From positions 259,510 to 323,509 of the forward strand of contig JAGFNQ010005392.1 in NCBI GenBank assembly GCA_024364735.1: a stretch of DNA of 64,000 bases, in the 5' to 3' direction. A program made the position numbers and the translations under genes. Below, in pieces: positions 11,310 through 22,139 of this stretch (position 1 is its first letter; each line of letters begins with the position of its first letter). The notes under the pieces are model-generated. The model did not search any database. It had not been told where the DNA came from and worked only from the letters and a program-made list of their open reading frames with translations. Origin of the DNA: Boesenbergia rotunda (taxonomy: Eukaryota; Streptophyta; Magnoliopsida; Zingiberales; Zingiberaceae).

Positions 11310-11652
11310 AGGGTGCCCCGGATGTTTCGGGCGCCCCAGAGTCAACCCAAAGTCAGCAGAGCAAGTAAACGCCCCGACAGCAGCACATTTGGGGGCGCCC
11401 CGGATGTTTAGGGCGCCCCGCGCGCGTCGGGCGCCCCGCGTGTCGCGGGCGCCCACTGTGCCACGCCACTGGCAGCTGCAGCAGCTCACCCTCACGAAGA
11501 AGATGAAGCCTTGACCGGTCAACCCGGGCGCCCCGCGCGCGTCGGGCGCCCCAGTCAAAGGTGATCCCGAAGAAGCAGAGATCAACCTTGACCAGAGGGC
11601 TCGCCGGATCGTAAGCCACGTGGGGGGCGCCCCGAGCATCCCAGGCGCCCCC
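11310..11652. repeat. GGCGCC palindrome cluster in S1 U3
   Basis: Nine GGCGCC sites, mostly as GGGCGCCCC, lie in about 340 bases just upstream of the TATA box. Related clusters occur in four other copia LTRs of the window. Confidence 0.85.
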
Positions 11653-11657
11653 AGCCC

Positions 11658-11665
11658 TATATAAA
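11658..11665 (+). promoter_or_regulatory. TATA box of solo LTR S1
   Basis: TATATAAA lies just after the GGCGCC cluster and before a CT-rich leader, as expected for the U3/R boundary. Confidence 0.55.
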
Positions 11666-12083
11666 GGACCCTCGACCCTCTTCTTCAGATGATCAATCAC
11701 TGCGACTTTCATACGCTCTTCTGCTTCCACGACACGCTCCAGAAATCTTCCATCTCGAGCTCTGACGACGTCCTGCTGCTCCAATACTCCGATCTACACC
11801 GGACGTCGGTAACGAAATATTCATTTAAGTTTACGAAGCTAATTCTGTAATACTTGTGATTGTAAACTTTCTCGAACGTATAGAATTGCCCGCAGAAAAC
11901 GGTCAACGACCGTGGGCCTTGGAGTAGGAGTCGACACAGGCTCCGAACCAAGTAAAACGACCGTGTTAGCATTTCTCTTGTGTCTTATTTCCGCTGCGCA
12001 CTTACTCTTTTTAAATCCGAACGATTTGCGATATTCACCCCCCCTCTCTCGCATCTCTCGATCCAACATATTCTTAGTTGCAA

Positions 12084-13279
12084 GTTAAGAAGTCCTATAA
12101 ATCCTTTGCTTATTCAAACTCAGAAGAACTTTTAATGTAGTTTCTCTTCCTAGACTTGGATGTCCAATAAATAAGGTAGGGGACTAATTTTACTCCTATG
12201 GAGCGGATGAGGCAGATGCATGAACAACATATTCAAAATTTTACCAATGTCATCCAAAGTATGATATATGTAATTGTTGGGGGATCTCGTGAGCCTGAAT
12301 TATTACCTACACAGGTAGTCACATATTGAATATTAATGTTCAAAAATACTTATATAGAAGCATGATATATTAAATGTATGTTGTTACATGTTTCATTTTG
12401 AGATCCATGTTTCATAAATCGCTTTTCTGTTTTATTAGTTACAAGTTTATGCTTGCTATAGGGCTGATTTTTTTTCCTTGCTCAGTTGATGTTCATCCAA
12501 TATTGAAGAAGCCATCAGCAAAGTTCACCACGGATCGAAAAGTAAGTACCTTTGACGACTATTTCACCATGGATCCAACATTTAACTTGCTTATGGATTT
12601 TATCGATGTCGTTTATCTCATTCACATAGAATCTCTAACATGAATTTTTATTTTGATGCAGTGTTAAATCATAGTTAAAGAGCTTGAGAAGTTGAGGCCA
12701 AAGAAAAGTGTCATAGCTATCGGTGAAGGATGTTTTGATGATGATCTTGTTAAACTTAATATGGATATAAAGTTAATTTGAGGATTGTGCGACCATATAT
12801 ATTTTTTGTTTGGATAATATGAAGTTTTATCTTTTGTTAAATAGTTATATTTTAAAAAGGATTGTGGATGCTTTTATTTTTTATTTGTGGATATTCATAT
12901 TTACTGTTTGTGGATATTTTTTGTATGTTTTGGTAAAATATTTATGTTTTAAAAACTTTGACCTTGTAGTAAATGACAACGCTTTTTAAGCGTTGTAAAA
13001 GCTTTGTCCTGGAAAAAAATGACAACGCTTTATAAACGTTGCAAAAGTGTGGTCTTTGTAAAAATCAATAACGTTGTTTAAGTGTTGCAAAAATGTTGTC
13101 TTTATAAAAAACAACAACGCTTTTTAAACATTAAAAAAGCGTTGTCTTTGCACAAATTGACAACACTTTTTAAGCGTTGTCTTTGAACATACTTTTAACA
13201 ATAATGCTTTTAACAACGCTTTTTAAGTTACATAGACAACGCGTAAAAAGCGTTGTTGTTTAGCTTTTTTCTTGTAGTG
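12084..13279 (+). mobile_element. CACTA (En/Spm) transposon end
   Basis: The right end is TTTTTTCTTGTAGTG at 13265-13279, the inverse of the conserved CACTACAAGAAAAAA terminus of plant CACTA transposons. It is preceded by subterminal repeats. Further left, short segments look like exons with plausible splice sites (about 12200-12315 and 12485-12542, each followed by GTAGT or GTAAGT; another after the acceptor near 12660). I cannot assign them to a transposase. No matching left terminus is present in the window. The left limit is uncertain and may include the NOP58 fragment. Confidence 0.7.
12976..13258. repeat. CACTA subterminal palindromic repeats
   Basis: About eight copies and half-copies of ACAACGCTTTTTAAGCGTTG, each self-complementary around TTTTAA, lie in the last 300 bases before the terminus. 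In known CACTA elements such repeats bind the transposase accessory protein. Confidence 0.8.
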
Positions 13280-15046
13280 GAAAGGGTTGTTGCTCCAATA
13301 AGGCTACGGCCAACGAAGGCCTCTGTGCCTCGCCAAGACCTGGAAGCCGATTATCAAAAATCAAATTCACTTTACTATTTGATAAATTTGAATCTAACAC
13401 AAGTTTCAATTAAATCTTAGATTTAACAATGAATTAAGAAAAATGATTCAAGCATCTCACAAAGTACCCATAAGGCAACCATGCGTGCTGTATTGAGACA
13501 TCTAGAATGGGTGAGATGTTAAGGACGAATAAATTAAAAAATATTTTTCAAAATTACTTCCCAAAACTCTTAAAATATTTTCCTAAAAATCTATTTTCAA
13601 AATAGTGCTTCAACAGAATAATATTTTTATGAATTTCATGATTGTCTGATTGTTTATATATATTATAGATTTTCAAAATTATATCTTTTTAGAAAATTAT
13701 TTGACCTACACAATTAGACACAAGTCTCTTAGGTCAACACTAAAGTCCCTTAAGACACTTAGATAGAGTCAAATAGTGTTGGATGCAGGGGGAATATTTT
13801 ATTCTTTTTAATCTTTAAAATTATTTTTCGAAAACTATGCTTTAATTACTATCACTTATGTTTTCGAAAAAGCTTATACTTTAAAAATTATCTTCCTTCC
13901 AAATTTTGGTTTCAGAATTTATCTTCCTGAAAATAATTGTTCATTTGATTTTGATAAACCCTAAAAGACATAGAGGAAGGTCTACTTCATGATCTACAAG
14001 GACTCCTAGGATGTGTCAAATTTATGGAGAGTCTAAGTCAAAAGCAAATTTTCTGACAAGTTTTTTTTGGAAATTATTTATTTTGAAATTATTAGATAAT
14101 TCTTTTGATCTGAAATTATTTATTTCCTAGGATGTGGTCAACAAGCTTCCTAGGACTGGGTCAAGTTTAGGGGGAGGTCAATTTAAAAGAATTATTTAAT
14201 AACTTAATAATATATTTTCATGAACTGCATTATTAAGTCCTGTTGAAAACATAATGTTTCTATACTATCATTTTAAATTGTTTTTAAAAAATATCATCAT
14301 TTTCAAAAACCTATATTTTTAAACTTATAGAATCAATTTGAAATAATATTTCTTGAGTTTGGAAAATGTTCCAGGACACTTAAGGAAATATCCTTGTAGT
14401 TAACAAAGTTTCATAGGACTATGTCAGACTGGAAAGGAAATCAAGTCAAGTAAAATATTATGTTTTCAAAACAATATTTTTCTAAGTACTTTCAAAATAT
14501 AAGTCAAGTGATTTTTTCAAAAGAACTTATACTTTTTACAGAACTTACATTTTTCAAAAGTACTTATATTTTCCAAAAATGCATAATATCTTTCAAAAAT
14601 ACTTATATTTTCCAAAAATGCATAATATTTTTCAAAAGTACTTATATCTTCCAAAATGCACAATACCTTTCCACGTAAAATTATTTTTGGGTACAATTTA
14701 AGTACTTAGTTTTATACTATGCTTTCAAAAATTCATACTAAGTATTTTCAAAAGAACAAAATGTTTTCATTGTTGGTGCAAGTGTTTTTGGTGATTTTTG
14801 ATGTATGACAAAGGGGGAGAGAGTTAAGTTAGAGAAATTTTTTTGAGGATCTAAATGAAATCAAAATGCTTTTTTCAAAAAGAGGGAGAGTGAACTTAAG
14901 TTAGAAAGTTTTCCTATTTTTCCCCAAAGGATCAAAATGGATTTTCAAAACTTAGATCATTTTTTTCATTTGATCCCAAGAGTTAAAATTTATCCCTTTC
15001 AACCAATCTTACTTAAGATATTGTCAAATATCAAAAAGGGGGAGAT
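13280..15046 (+). other. C2 copia 3' noncoding region with polypurine tract
   Basis: No coding signal on either strand. It is AT-rich with recurring TTTTCAAAA-type words. It ends in a polypurine tract AAAAAGGGGGAGAT (15033-15046), and a second tract-like segment (ACAAAGGGGGAGAGA) lies at 14808. The layout matches the long region between pol and the 3' LTR of C5. The left portion (about 13280-13500) could be other flanking DNA. Confidence 0.65.
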
Positions 15047-16610
15047 TGTTGGTGCAAGTTGCATCAGTGATGTCCTCCTCTAAGTGTTTCAATGTTTGAC
15101 AATATACTTAAGTCAGTGATACATTGAACAAGGGAAGGGTAGTCAAGAAAACTGTACCGAAACTGAACCAAAGTCCTAGTTAACTTAGGCACTAAGTCCT
15201 GGTTCGAGGAATTGGGCACTAAGTCTTGGCCGAGGGCTGGGCACCTAAGACCTGACCGAGGGTTGGGCACTAAGTACTGGTTCGAGGAATTGGGCACTAA
15301 GTCTTGGCAGAGGGTTGGGCACCGAAGACCTGATTCGAGGAATTGGGCACTAAGTCCTGGCTGAGGGCTGGGCAAAAGTCCTGATGAGTGAAGTTAGGCA
15401 CTAGGTCCTGCACCTAGGGTTTGGGCACGAAGTCTTGGTTTGAGGGATTGAGCAACTTAGCTAAGCGATGACTAAGGACTAGAGATGGGTCGAGGGTCGG
15501 ACGTCTTGAGATCCGAGAGTATCGAAGGCTAAGCTAAAGTCCACCCGAATGGACTGGGTGACAACCGTCTCCTGAGAGGAGTAGGTGAAAGGCGCATTTC
15601 CGAGGGTGGGAACTTGCGTCGGTTTGACCTAGGGTTTCTCGAAAATCCAAAGTCAGAAACATTTAATTAAGGCTAAGGTTGTATATGTGTTTGCTTTGTA
15701 TTTGTGTATCTTGCAGGTACCTAGAATGGAAGACAAAGTAGGCAAACAACACACAACGCAGCTGGAAGCCAGGCTGCTAGGCGCCCCCATTGAAGGAGGC
15801 ACCCTAAAGGAGCTAGGCGCACCCATCAACTGGGGCGCCTCAATGAAAGGAGGCAAACCAGGCTTTCATTCAGGCGCCCCCTATGTTACAGGCACCCTGG
15901 TTGAAACCTGTATCTGCTACTACGAGTTCGAAGTAGAGATAAGCTTTGACCAAGTTCAATGAGGTGCCTGGGTGGTCCAGGGTACCCTGGTCAAGAGGTT
16001 TATCGGCTGCGGCAAGTTTGGCATAGAGATAAGCTTTGACTAATCCCTTTGAGGCGCCCCAGTCATCACAGGCACCCCAATGAACACAATAAAAGGGGCT
16101 TCGACCCCTCAGCTCAAAACATAACTTTCCGAAACCATTCTAAGCTTCCCAAGTGACAACAAAGCGCTAACGACGAAGCTCTATGACTAGGAGGCTCTAG
16201 GAGGAAATGTGCAGCACTTCGGAGGTCCTGATCAACCGAGTTTCAATTCTGTTTGTTCGGTTTGAGTTTACATTCTGTAGTTCAATTTATCTATCTTTTT
16301 GTTTGTAACTCTTGCACTGTAAGACAGGTTTCTCCGCCTCTGGAAAGTCCGGAAAGGAGACCATTAGTGGACGGGCGTTCCTATGCTTAGGCCTTGGATG
16401 TACTGACCCTGGGGGGTTGGGAATCAAGTAAATCCTGTGTGCATTTTGAGTTGTGTTATCTTTATTTTTGTTCTTTTTATTTTTCGCTGTGCTACTAATG
16501 CTCTATTTAGAATGAATCTCAAAGTGTCGAACCGAAAAGTTTATGAAGTTCCCGAGAAAGATTTACGGTCGATATTCACCCCCCCCTCTATCGACGGCAC
16601 CGGTCCTACA
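15047..16610 (+). mobile_element. C2 3' LTR (copia)
   Basis: This is 1564 bp from TGTTGGTG to CCTACA, preceded directly by the polypurine tract. It is the same family as solo LTR S5 (40237-41692). It contains degenerate AGTCCTGG..TTGGGCA repeats (15180-15430), four GGCGCC sites (15780-16060) and a TATA-like AATAAAAGG near 16088. It meets the gag of C3 at 16611. The 5' LTR is not in the window. Confidence 0.85.
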
Positions 16611-17402
16611 GGTAGGTTGTCCTGGATCTTTAGCTCTTCTATCTGTGCATTCATCTTTGCAATGCCCAAACTCCTGGCACTTGAAGCATTGGATGCGACT
16701 CTTGTCCTTTCATGCTCTTGGAACTGATTCCATTATCGCCGTCGGTGATGCCCTTTGTATCTTACAAGTAGGACACTTACTTTTGTAGTGCCCTCTCTCC
16801 CTGCATGTGTAACAAATTATTTGATTTTTAAAATTTGAATTTACAATTTTACCTTTTGATTCCTTGTTGGGAATCTCCCCCTTGATTCTTGCCGTCTCAG
16901 ATCTAGACTCATCTTCTGATTCTGGTTTAGATTTGGCATCGAAATCGGGTTCAGAATCTCTCTCGGCTTCTTGTGCTTGCACTGAGAGTGCAAGATAGCT
17001 TACTTGATCTTCTTCTTCTTTGTTCGAATCCTCCGATGATTCGGACATCGCACCTTCTAAGATCTCAATATCGGAGCTCTCTTCGTGCAGGTTGATTAGC
17101 TTCTCCCATATCTCTTTGGCACAGTTGAAGGACCCGACCCACTTCAATTCTTCTTTGGTCAGGCCGCATTGTAAGATTACTATTGCTTTAGCATCAGTCT
17201 CGATTTTCCTCAGAGTTGGTTCGTCCAATTTGTCCCAGGCGATTGATGTTCCATCTTCTATGGGGAATGTGAACTCCGTTTGGATTATCAACCATAAATC
17301 CAGATTGGCCTTCAGGTGAGATTCCATTAGACTTTTCCAAGATCTGAAATCCTCCCCAGAGAATAGGGGTGGACGAGCACTATTCCATTCTTGATTGGCC
17401 AT
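16611..17402 (-). pseudogene. C3 Ty1/copia Gag with two zinc knuckles
   Basis: Start is the ATG at 17402 (MANQEWNSARPPLFSG; the open frame itself extends upstream to 17447). This is a copia-type Gag (UBN2-like): FRSWKSLMESHL, FTFPIEDGTSI, ILQCGLTKEELKWVG, EIWEKLINLHE. An acidic Ser/Glu-rich stretch and a CCHC knuckle CYTCRERGHYKSKC follow. The frame stops at 16710 (TGA), but beyond it the same frame encodes a second knuckle CFKCQEFGHCKDEC. The gene is cut at 16611 by insertion of C2, and part of the usual capsid region between the LHE and acidic stretches seems to be missing (the ORF is only 245 codons). Gag packages element RNA. Confidence 0.85.
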
Positions 17403-17786
17403 TGAATATAAATCTCGTACATAAAAGACATAACAAAAATGTACCAAGACTTGGTCTTGAATTAGTAGTGCGGGAGAGAGTAAAAAAAACTAGCCCAAAA
17501 GGTGTTGCACGAATTTCGAGAAAAATATTAGAATAATAAAAAGTTTATGACAAATTTTTAAAAAAATTGATCGTTATATAAATTCTGACTTATGGTGAAA
17601 AAAATAAGAATTCATAATTGAAAAAGGCGTATTGAATCGATAGAGGAGGGGGGGGGTGAATAAAAAGCAAAATATCAGAAAAATCAGAAAAAATATTATT
17701 TATTTGAAATAAAAAGTGAAAAATCAGAAAAAAAAATACTCAACTGGTGGTTGCACCAAGTTTGAGTCACCCGCTCTGATACCACT
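17403..17786 (-). other. C3 leader with primer site and LTR-end duplicate
   Basis: The primer site TGGTATCAGAGC lies at 17773-17784 on the minus strand, two bases from the LTR. At about 17627-17665 there is a second copy of the LTR's end (GTATTGAATCGATAGAGG plus a G run), some 165 bases inside the boundary. The rest is A-rich with repeated AAATCAGAAAAA words and no coding signal. Confidence 0.75.
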
Positions 17787-18426
17787 TGTGGGATCGTATT
17801 GAATCGATAGAGGGGGGGTGAATATCGATCGTAAACTTTTTCGGAAAGTGAAGAGTAATTGTACATCGGAAAATAAAAACCAATCGCTACTCCAAGGCCC
17901 ACGGTCCTTGACCGTTTACAATGGACAATTCTATATTTTCGTAAAAGATTATAAGTCGAGAGTACAAATATAGAATTGAAAAACAATTACAGCACTTAAC
18001 AAAATTAGCTTTTACTGACGATCGGAGAGGTTGGAAGTTTCCGAAGCAGCGGGTCATCGTTAGCGCTTGAATCACGAGTACGGAACTTGTCGGAGCGAAG
18101 TGCTTGAGCGTAAGAGTTGAAAGCAATTGATATTGAAGCCTTGGGGGTGAACCCCCTTTTATAGTAGTTAGTGGGGCGCCTGTATCGAAGGGGGCTCCTG
18201 ACACATGGCCTGTCCTGCGAATACTCCAATCGGCAGACTTGGTTAGCACCTATCCCCTTCCATTGAGGTGCCTGAGCTGACTGGGGCGCCTGTGTTAACA
18301 CAGGCGCCTCACTTGACTTGGTCCAGAGGCAGTTTGCTTCGAATGACTGGATTGGCCTTGTACTGCGACGCCTATGTTAATACAGGCGCCTAGCCCAGTG
18401 AGACGCCTCACTCCATTGAGGCGCCT
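17787..18426 (-). mobile_element. C3 5' LTR, truncated
   Basis: The left edge TGTGGGATCG abuts the primer site. On the minus strand a TATA box (CTATAAAAG) lies near 18157-18165, and upstream of it U3 holds five GGCGCC sites, some in GCGCCTGTGTTAACACAGGC-type palindromes. U3 is cut at 18426 by the start of the Gy2 LTR, so the LTR start is missing. Confidence 0.8.
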
Positions 18427-20752
18427 TGTAACATTCGTAAAATCCTTTTAATTTTTACATGAACACTAATATGAATATTAGTATAGTTCTTAATGGATTG
18501 TAGGTGGAATTCTAGTATAATTCTTAATGGGCTTATGTGGGCTTTTCAAAAAAAAAATAAATAAATAAAAGGGGAAAAAACTAAAAAATAGCATTTGCCA
18601 AGGTTTGAACCTTGGACTTAGGTGGTAACAAAGCCTTATGATGCATGGGATAACCAGTAGCCCCAGCATTATGATGCATGGGATAACCAGTAGCCCCAGC
18701 AGGGGTTTGCTGTTAGAGAGGAGAGAAAAATTATGGTTAAGGGTAGGGGATGTGAAGAGGCATCATGTGAAGAAGGTGAAGAGGCACTTTGTGAAGAGAC
18801 AAAATGCATTATAAGGCCCCCACCGAATCTTCTTCCTCCTTCTTACACCCCCACCGAATCTCCCTCTCCCTCTCCCATTTCCAAAAATCTCATCTAGGGT
18901 CTCTCCCCAAGAAAGCTTCACAAGGGAGATCTCTTGAAGACTTAAGACCCCTTATAAGGCGAGAAGAACAAAGGAAATCCTAAGAGCAAGGAGGTCATCA
19001 TCGCTCTCAATTTAAGGGTATATAGATTGGTGGTAACCAAGCAAAAGAGGTAAGTCTCCCCTCACCTGTAGTATAATTGCTTTGAGTGTTATGTTACTTA
19101 AATCTTAGAGTAGGCCCCTTGAACGTTTCGGCCAAGCCCTAAAACTATGATTAGGATCAAGTTAAACCCCCAACTATGCTTGCTAATGATTTCCTATGAT
19201 ATGATATGTGTTATATGAATGTTATATGATCTTTATGTCACATAGGGTTGCTTGAAGGTTTCGGCCAAGTCCTAGTTTTAGGCATAGGAGGAGGCTAAAA
19301 ACCCTAAGTATGCTTTTTATTGGCTTAAGAGATCAAGAACATATTTTCATGATTCATTAAATGACATAATAATGTTGACATGCTTCTATGTTACTTTATG
19401 ATTATGTTAGGCCTTATTCATGTATGCTTTATGATATGCTTCATGTATCATGATTATGTTTAGGCCCTTTAGGGCATACCTATGGCATCCATGACTTATG
19501 AATGATGGAATGCCTAAAAGATGCTAAGAGCATTCTTTATGAAAAGAAAGGAAACATGATAGCCTATTTTACTTTTGTATGGGCTTGTACCGGACCCTAA
19601 AAAGGTCCTTGGGATGGCCTCCTACGTTGTCCCTAGGCCGAAGGTTGCCTAGTTCTCTAGTAGGTCGGGATTAGCTACCTCGTATCTACTTAAGGGATTC
19701 GTGCAAATTATGAATGTGGTACAATGCCAGGCCTTATGTTGAGAGTTATGTTCAAGTACTTATACATATATGTTTTCAAAGAAACATCCCTCATGCATAA
19801 AGACATTTATCTCATATTATGTGCCTACTTGAATTACCATACTTGAAGGTGAAGTACTCTTGTGATATGAATCTTCTTTCCATATGTTGTTGTTTAACTT
19901 TCTCTATGTCCAATTCATGACGTATGATTTTTGTGAATAGGAAAGGTTCTTACTGAGCCTATATGCTTATAGTTTAGTGTTTTCCTTATACTGCAAAAAA
20001 GGGTAAGGGCATGCTAAACTAAAGGGAGCAGAAGGAGGGCAAAGATGTGTGTGGCAGTGGCATGGTGGAAGAGATCCTGTTACTTATGCTTGCTTATAAA
20101 TCAAGAATTTACCCATGTCTTAAGTTTCCGCATTGTTACTCTTGTTGATGCTAGATTATCATACTAATATACCATACTATGTTTTATGTTTGGTAGTACA
20201 GTACAACATGCTATGCTATGTTTTGTGTTCATTTCTAAAATACGATATTTCCACAACTAGCACTTGTCATGGAATTCATGTTTAGAGCTTGCTTGTTTAA
20301 AGAATCAATCTGGATTATGTAACATGCTCTAGGGTGTTGGAGTTTGATGCCTACACAGTTTGATTCATACCTTTAAATTCCATGTGTAAACCCTAAAACC
20401 TATGTTAATGATCACCTGCTTTTACGGGGTGTTCGTACTCACAGGCCACAGGTTAGGCCGTAGGTTGTAGTGAGTCTAGGATTCCTCTCATATAATGTCA
20501 TGCTTGCTGAGTAGCTCATTCCCCATCTAGATTCTTATATACCGTAAGTTCACATGATTGCATAATGTACTTCTTGAGTTAAAAGTTTGAGCCAAGTTGT
20601 GCACATGACTACCAAGCATGCTCCCATGATGTAAGATGTGTTTACATGTTTTAAATTGTTCCATTGCATTAAGGTATATATATATGTGTGTATGTATGTT
20701 CGCATAGCGCCGCCTTTCCCGTTTTATAAGGATAGGAGGGGCGAGCGTTACA
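18427..20752 (+). mobile_element. Gy2 5' LTR (gypsy)
   Basis: This is 2326 bp from TGTAACATTCG to GAGCGTTACA, followed by a primer site, so it is a 5' LTR on the plus strand. It shares the TGTA..TACA ends and overall layout with Gy1 (TATA-like TTATAAGG near 18808, CT-rich leader, GCAGCAGGAGGGC-like block near the end) but is diverged from it. A 33 bp tandem duplication (ATGATGCATGGGATAACCAG) lies at about 18638-18704, and a TA/TG microsatellite at about 20674-20700. Confidence 0.88.
18600..18715 (-). other. tRNA-like/B-box segment in Gy2 U3, antisense
   Basis: On the minus strand this carries CCAAGGTTCAAACCTTGG, a T-arm-like hairpin with a B-box-like core (GGTTCAAACC), preceded by a CTGCTGGGGCTACTGGTTA block present twice. 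Its place in U3 (about 170-290 bases from the LTR start) and antisense orientation match the segment in Gy1. Confidence 0.35.
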
Positions 20753-20755
20753 GGT

Positions 20756-20767
20756 TGGTATCAGAGC
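20756..20767 (+). other. Gy2 primer-binding site
   Basis: TGGTATCAGAGC lies shortly after the 5' LTR end. It sets the element on the plus strand. The leader to the gag ATG (20768-20952) has no coding signal. Confidence 0.9.
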
Positions 20768-20952
20768 AAAGTTTGGCCTTCCACTACACACACATCAAGC
20801 CTTCCTCCTGCCGCTTCCAAGTAAGAAACTCTATGCATACCTTACTTTCTTTTTTTATGATAAAAAATGCTTCTAGATTGAATATGCATGAATGTAAGAA
20901 GGAATAACAATAATCTTATACTAGCTTTACTTGTCATTTTATGAAGAAAATC

Positions 20953-21224
20953 ATGGCTAGAAGAGGTAGTAACAGAACCATTGAGACCGTACCGCCGCCA
21001 GAGATGATGCATCTAGTGACTGAACTCCAGCGTTAGGTTACTGAGCAGCAGCAGACCATTAACACCTTAATGAATCAGCATGGGAACCCTACCACACCAC
21101 CAGTGAACCAGACTGTGATACCGGTCACGCCTACAGTTACACCAGCACCACCGGTAGGCCCTGCCACTGTAGTACGACAAGAAGCTTATCTAATTCAGTG
21201 GCAGAGGCTGAAGCCGGAAAATTT
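20953..21224 (+). pseudogene. Gy2 gag, 5' part
   Basis: The start ATG at 20953 gives MARRGSNRTIET; an in-frame ATG at 20941 could serve instead. A TAG at 21034 interrupts the frame. After it the sequence runs through a Pro/Thr-rich stretch into RQEAYLIQWQRLKPENF, the same Gag segment as in Gy1. It is cut at 21224 by insertion of C4; the next codons resume at 41859 (CEPWDAQAWFK). The 5 bp AATTT is duplicated at both junctions. Confidence 0.88.
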
Positions 21225-22139
21225 TGTTGGACCTTGGATGGCTAGAGAGGGGGGTGTGAATAGCCAGACACAAAAACCTCTTGCTTCATTGAAGTCTTTC
21301 TGCACTTAGGGTTAGCAGCGGAAGCAATAACACAAAACAGAAAGAACAAGACAGAGAACAAACGCTAACTCAGAAGGTTTACAAGGTTCGGGGATAACTT
21401 GCCCCTACTCCTTGGCGTGCCCGTGAGGTGGGTGATCCATTGATCGTCGGCAGATCAAGCCCCGGAAATCCGGATAATCAAGACTCCTTCTCGGTGGAGT
21501 AACCTCTCCACAGATCTCAGGAATGAATGAATTGAGTACAGGAGATCACGAGAAAGAACTTATAGATCAAACATAAGCACAGGCAAAGAAAGCGAAAAGA
21601 GAAGAGAACACTTCACAGAGCTCAACCAAGCACAACCCTCACACAAGAACCTTCAGCTCTTCGTGTCTGCTTGCTGATCGACTCGCAAAGCTCTCAACTG
21701 ATTCAAAGTTCTCAAGATTGCAAAATTGTTGTCTCTTCTTCACTAGCCATCTCTTAAACCTCTGCTCATCACTAGGTCATCCCAGCCGCATCTGCAGCTC
21801 ACCAGGTGCATCTGCAACAAGCTCCGTCACCAACCCATTGACCTCTACTGGGCTCAGTCCACTGAAACCTCTTCAGCAGAGCCTTAGGTCAATCGCCAGC
21901 TTCGCCAGACAGTTGCTAGCCCGTGCCAGAAGCCGTTGAATCCTGCGAATGGAAAACAAACAAACCTGACCAAAGCGAAAGTCGCCAATTGACCTCCTTC
22001 TTGGTTTGAATCATCCCTGTATGACTTGCACACTCATCAGAAGATTAGGCCAGCAAATCAAATCGAATCAGCAAGGTAACATCATGTATCAGAAGCAATC
22101 AGAGTGAAATCAGAAGTCTGACAACGATTCAAATTAAAG

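Larger units (their letters stand above)
10642..12068 (+). mobile_element. Solo LTR S1 (copia type) in the NOP58 exon
   Basis: This is 1427 bp bounded by TGTTGGTG and CCAACA, flanked by a perfect 5 bp duplication TATTC at 10637-10641 and 12069-12073. There is no internal region, so it is a solo LTR. It carries a 32 bp tandem repeat array, a cluster of GGCGCC motifs, a TATA box at 11658-11665, and the C-rich end (CACCCCCCCTCTCTCG) typical of copia LTRs in this window. It is related to the C5 LTR at 50393. Confidence 0.92.
9478..12083 (+). pseudogene. NOP58: NOP58 (NOP5) gene fragment with introns, interrupted by a solo LTR
   Basis: Four exons with GT-AG boundaries, all phase 0, are visible: 9478-9519 (DLWKEF), 9769-9948 (KFENTSDAL, ETLAVADSKLGN), 10031-10195 (HNNAVMELMRG, LAPMSLGLSH) and 10508-10636, resuming after solo LTR S1 (AMRVREWYGWHFPELAKIV). 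They encode the N-terminal and start of the Nop domain of NOP58, a core protein of box C/D snoRNPs that guide rRNA 2'-O-methylation in the nucleolus. The frame is intact up to a TAA at 10631, where the family has Gln. The first exon and the rest of the Nop domain are absent. Retained introns rule out a processed pseudogene. The left edge meets copia C1 and the right edge a CACTA end. The call as NOP58 rather than NOP56 rests on motif resemblance and is fairly confident. Confidence 0.85.

Noticed and set aside
15064..15375. ORFs with repeated SGLRCPxLxQDLVP-type peptides (also 40254-40653 and 50422-50709)
   Set aside because: They arise from the AGTCCTGG minisatellite in copia LTRs.
20670..20700. 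TA/TG repeat near the end of the Gy2 LTR
   Set aside because: A short microsatellite with no sign of function beyond the LTR.
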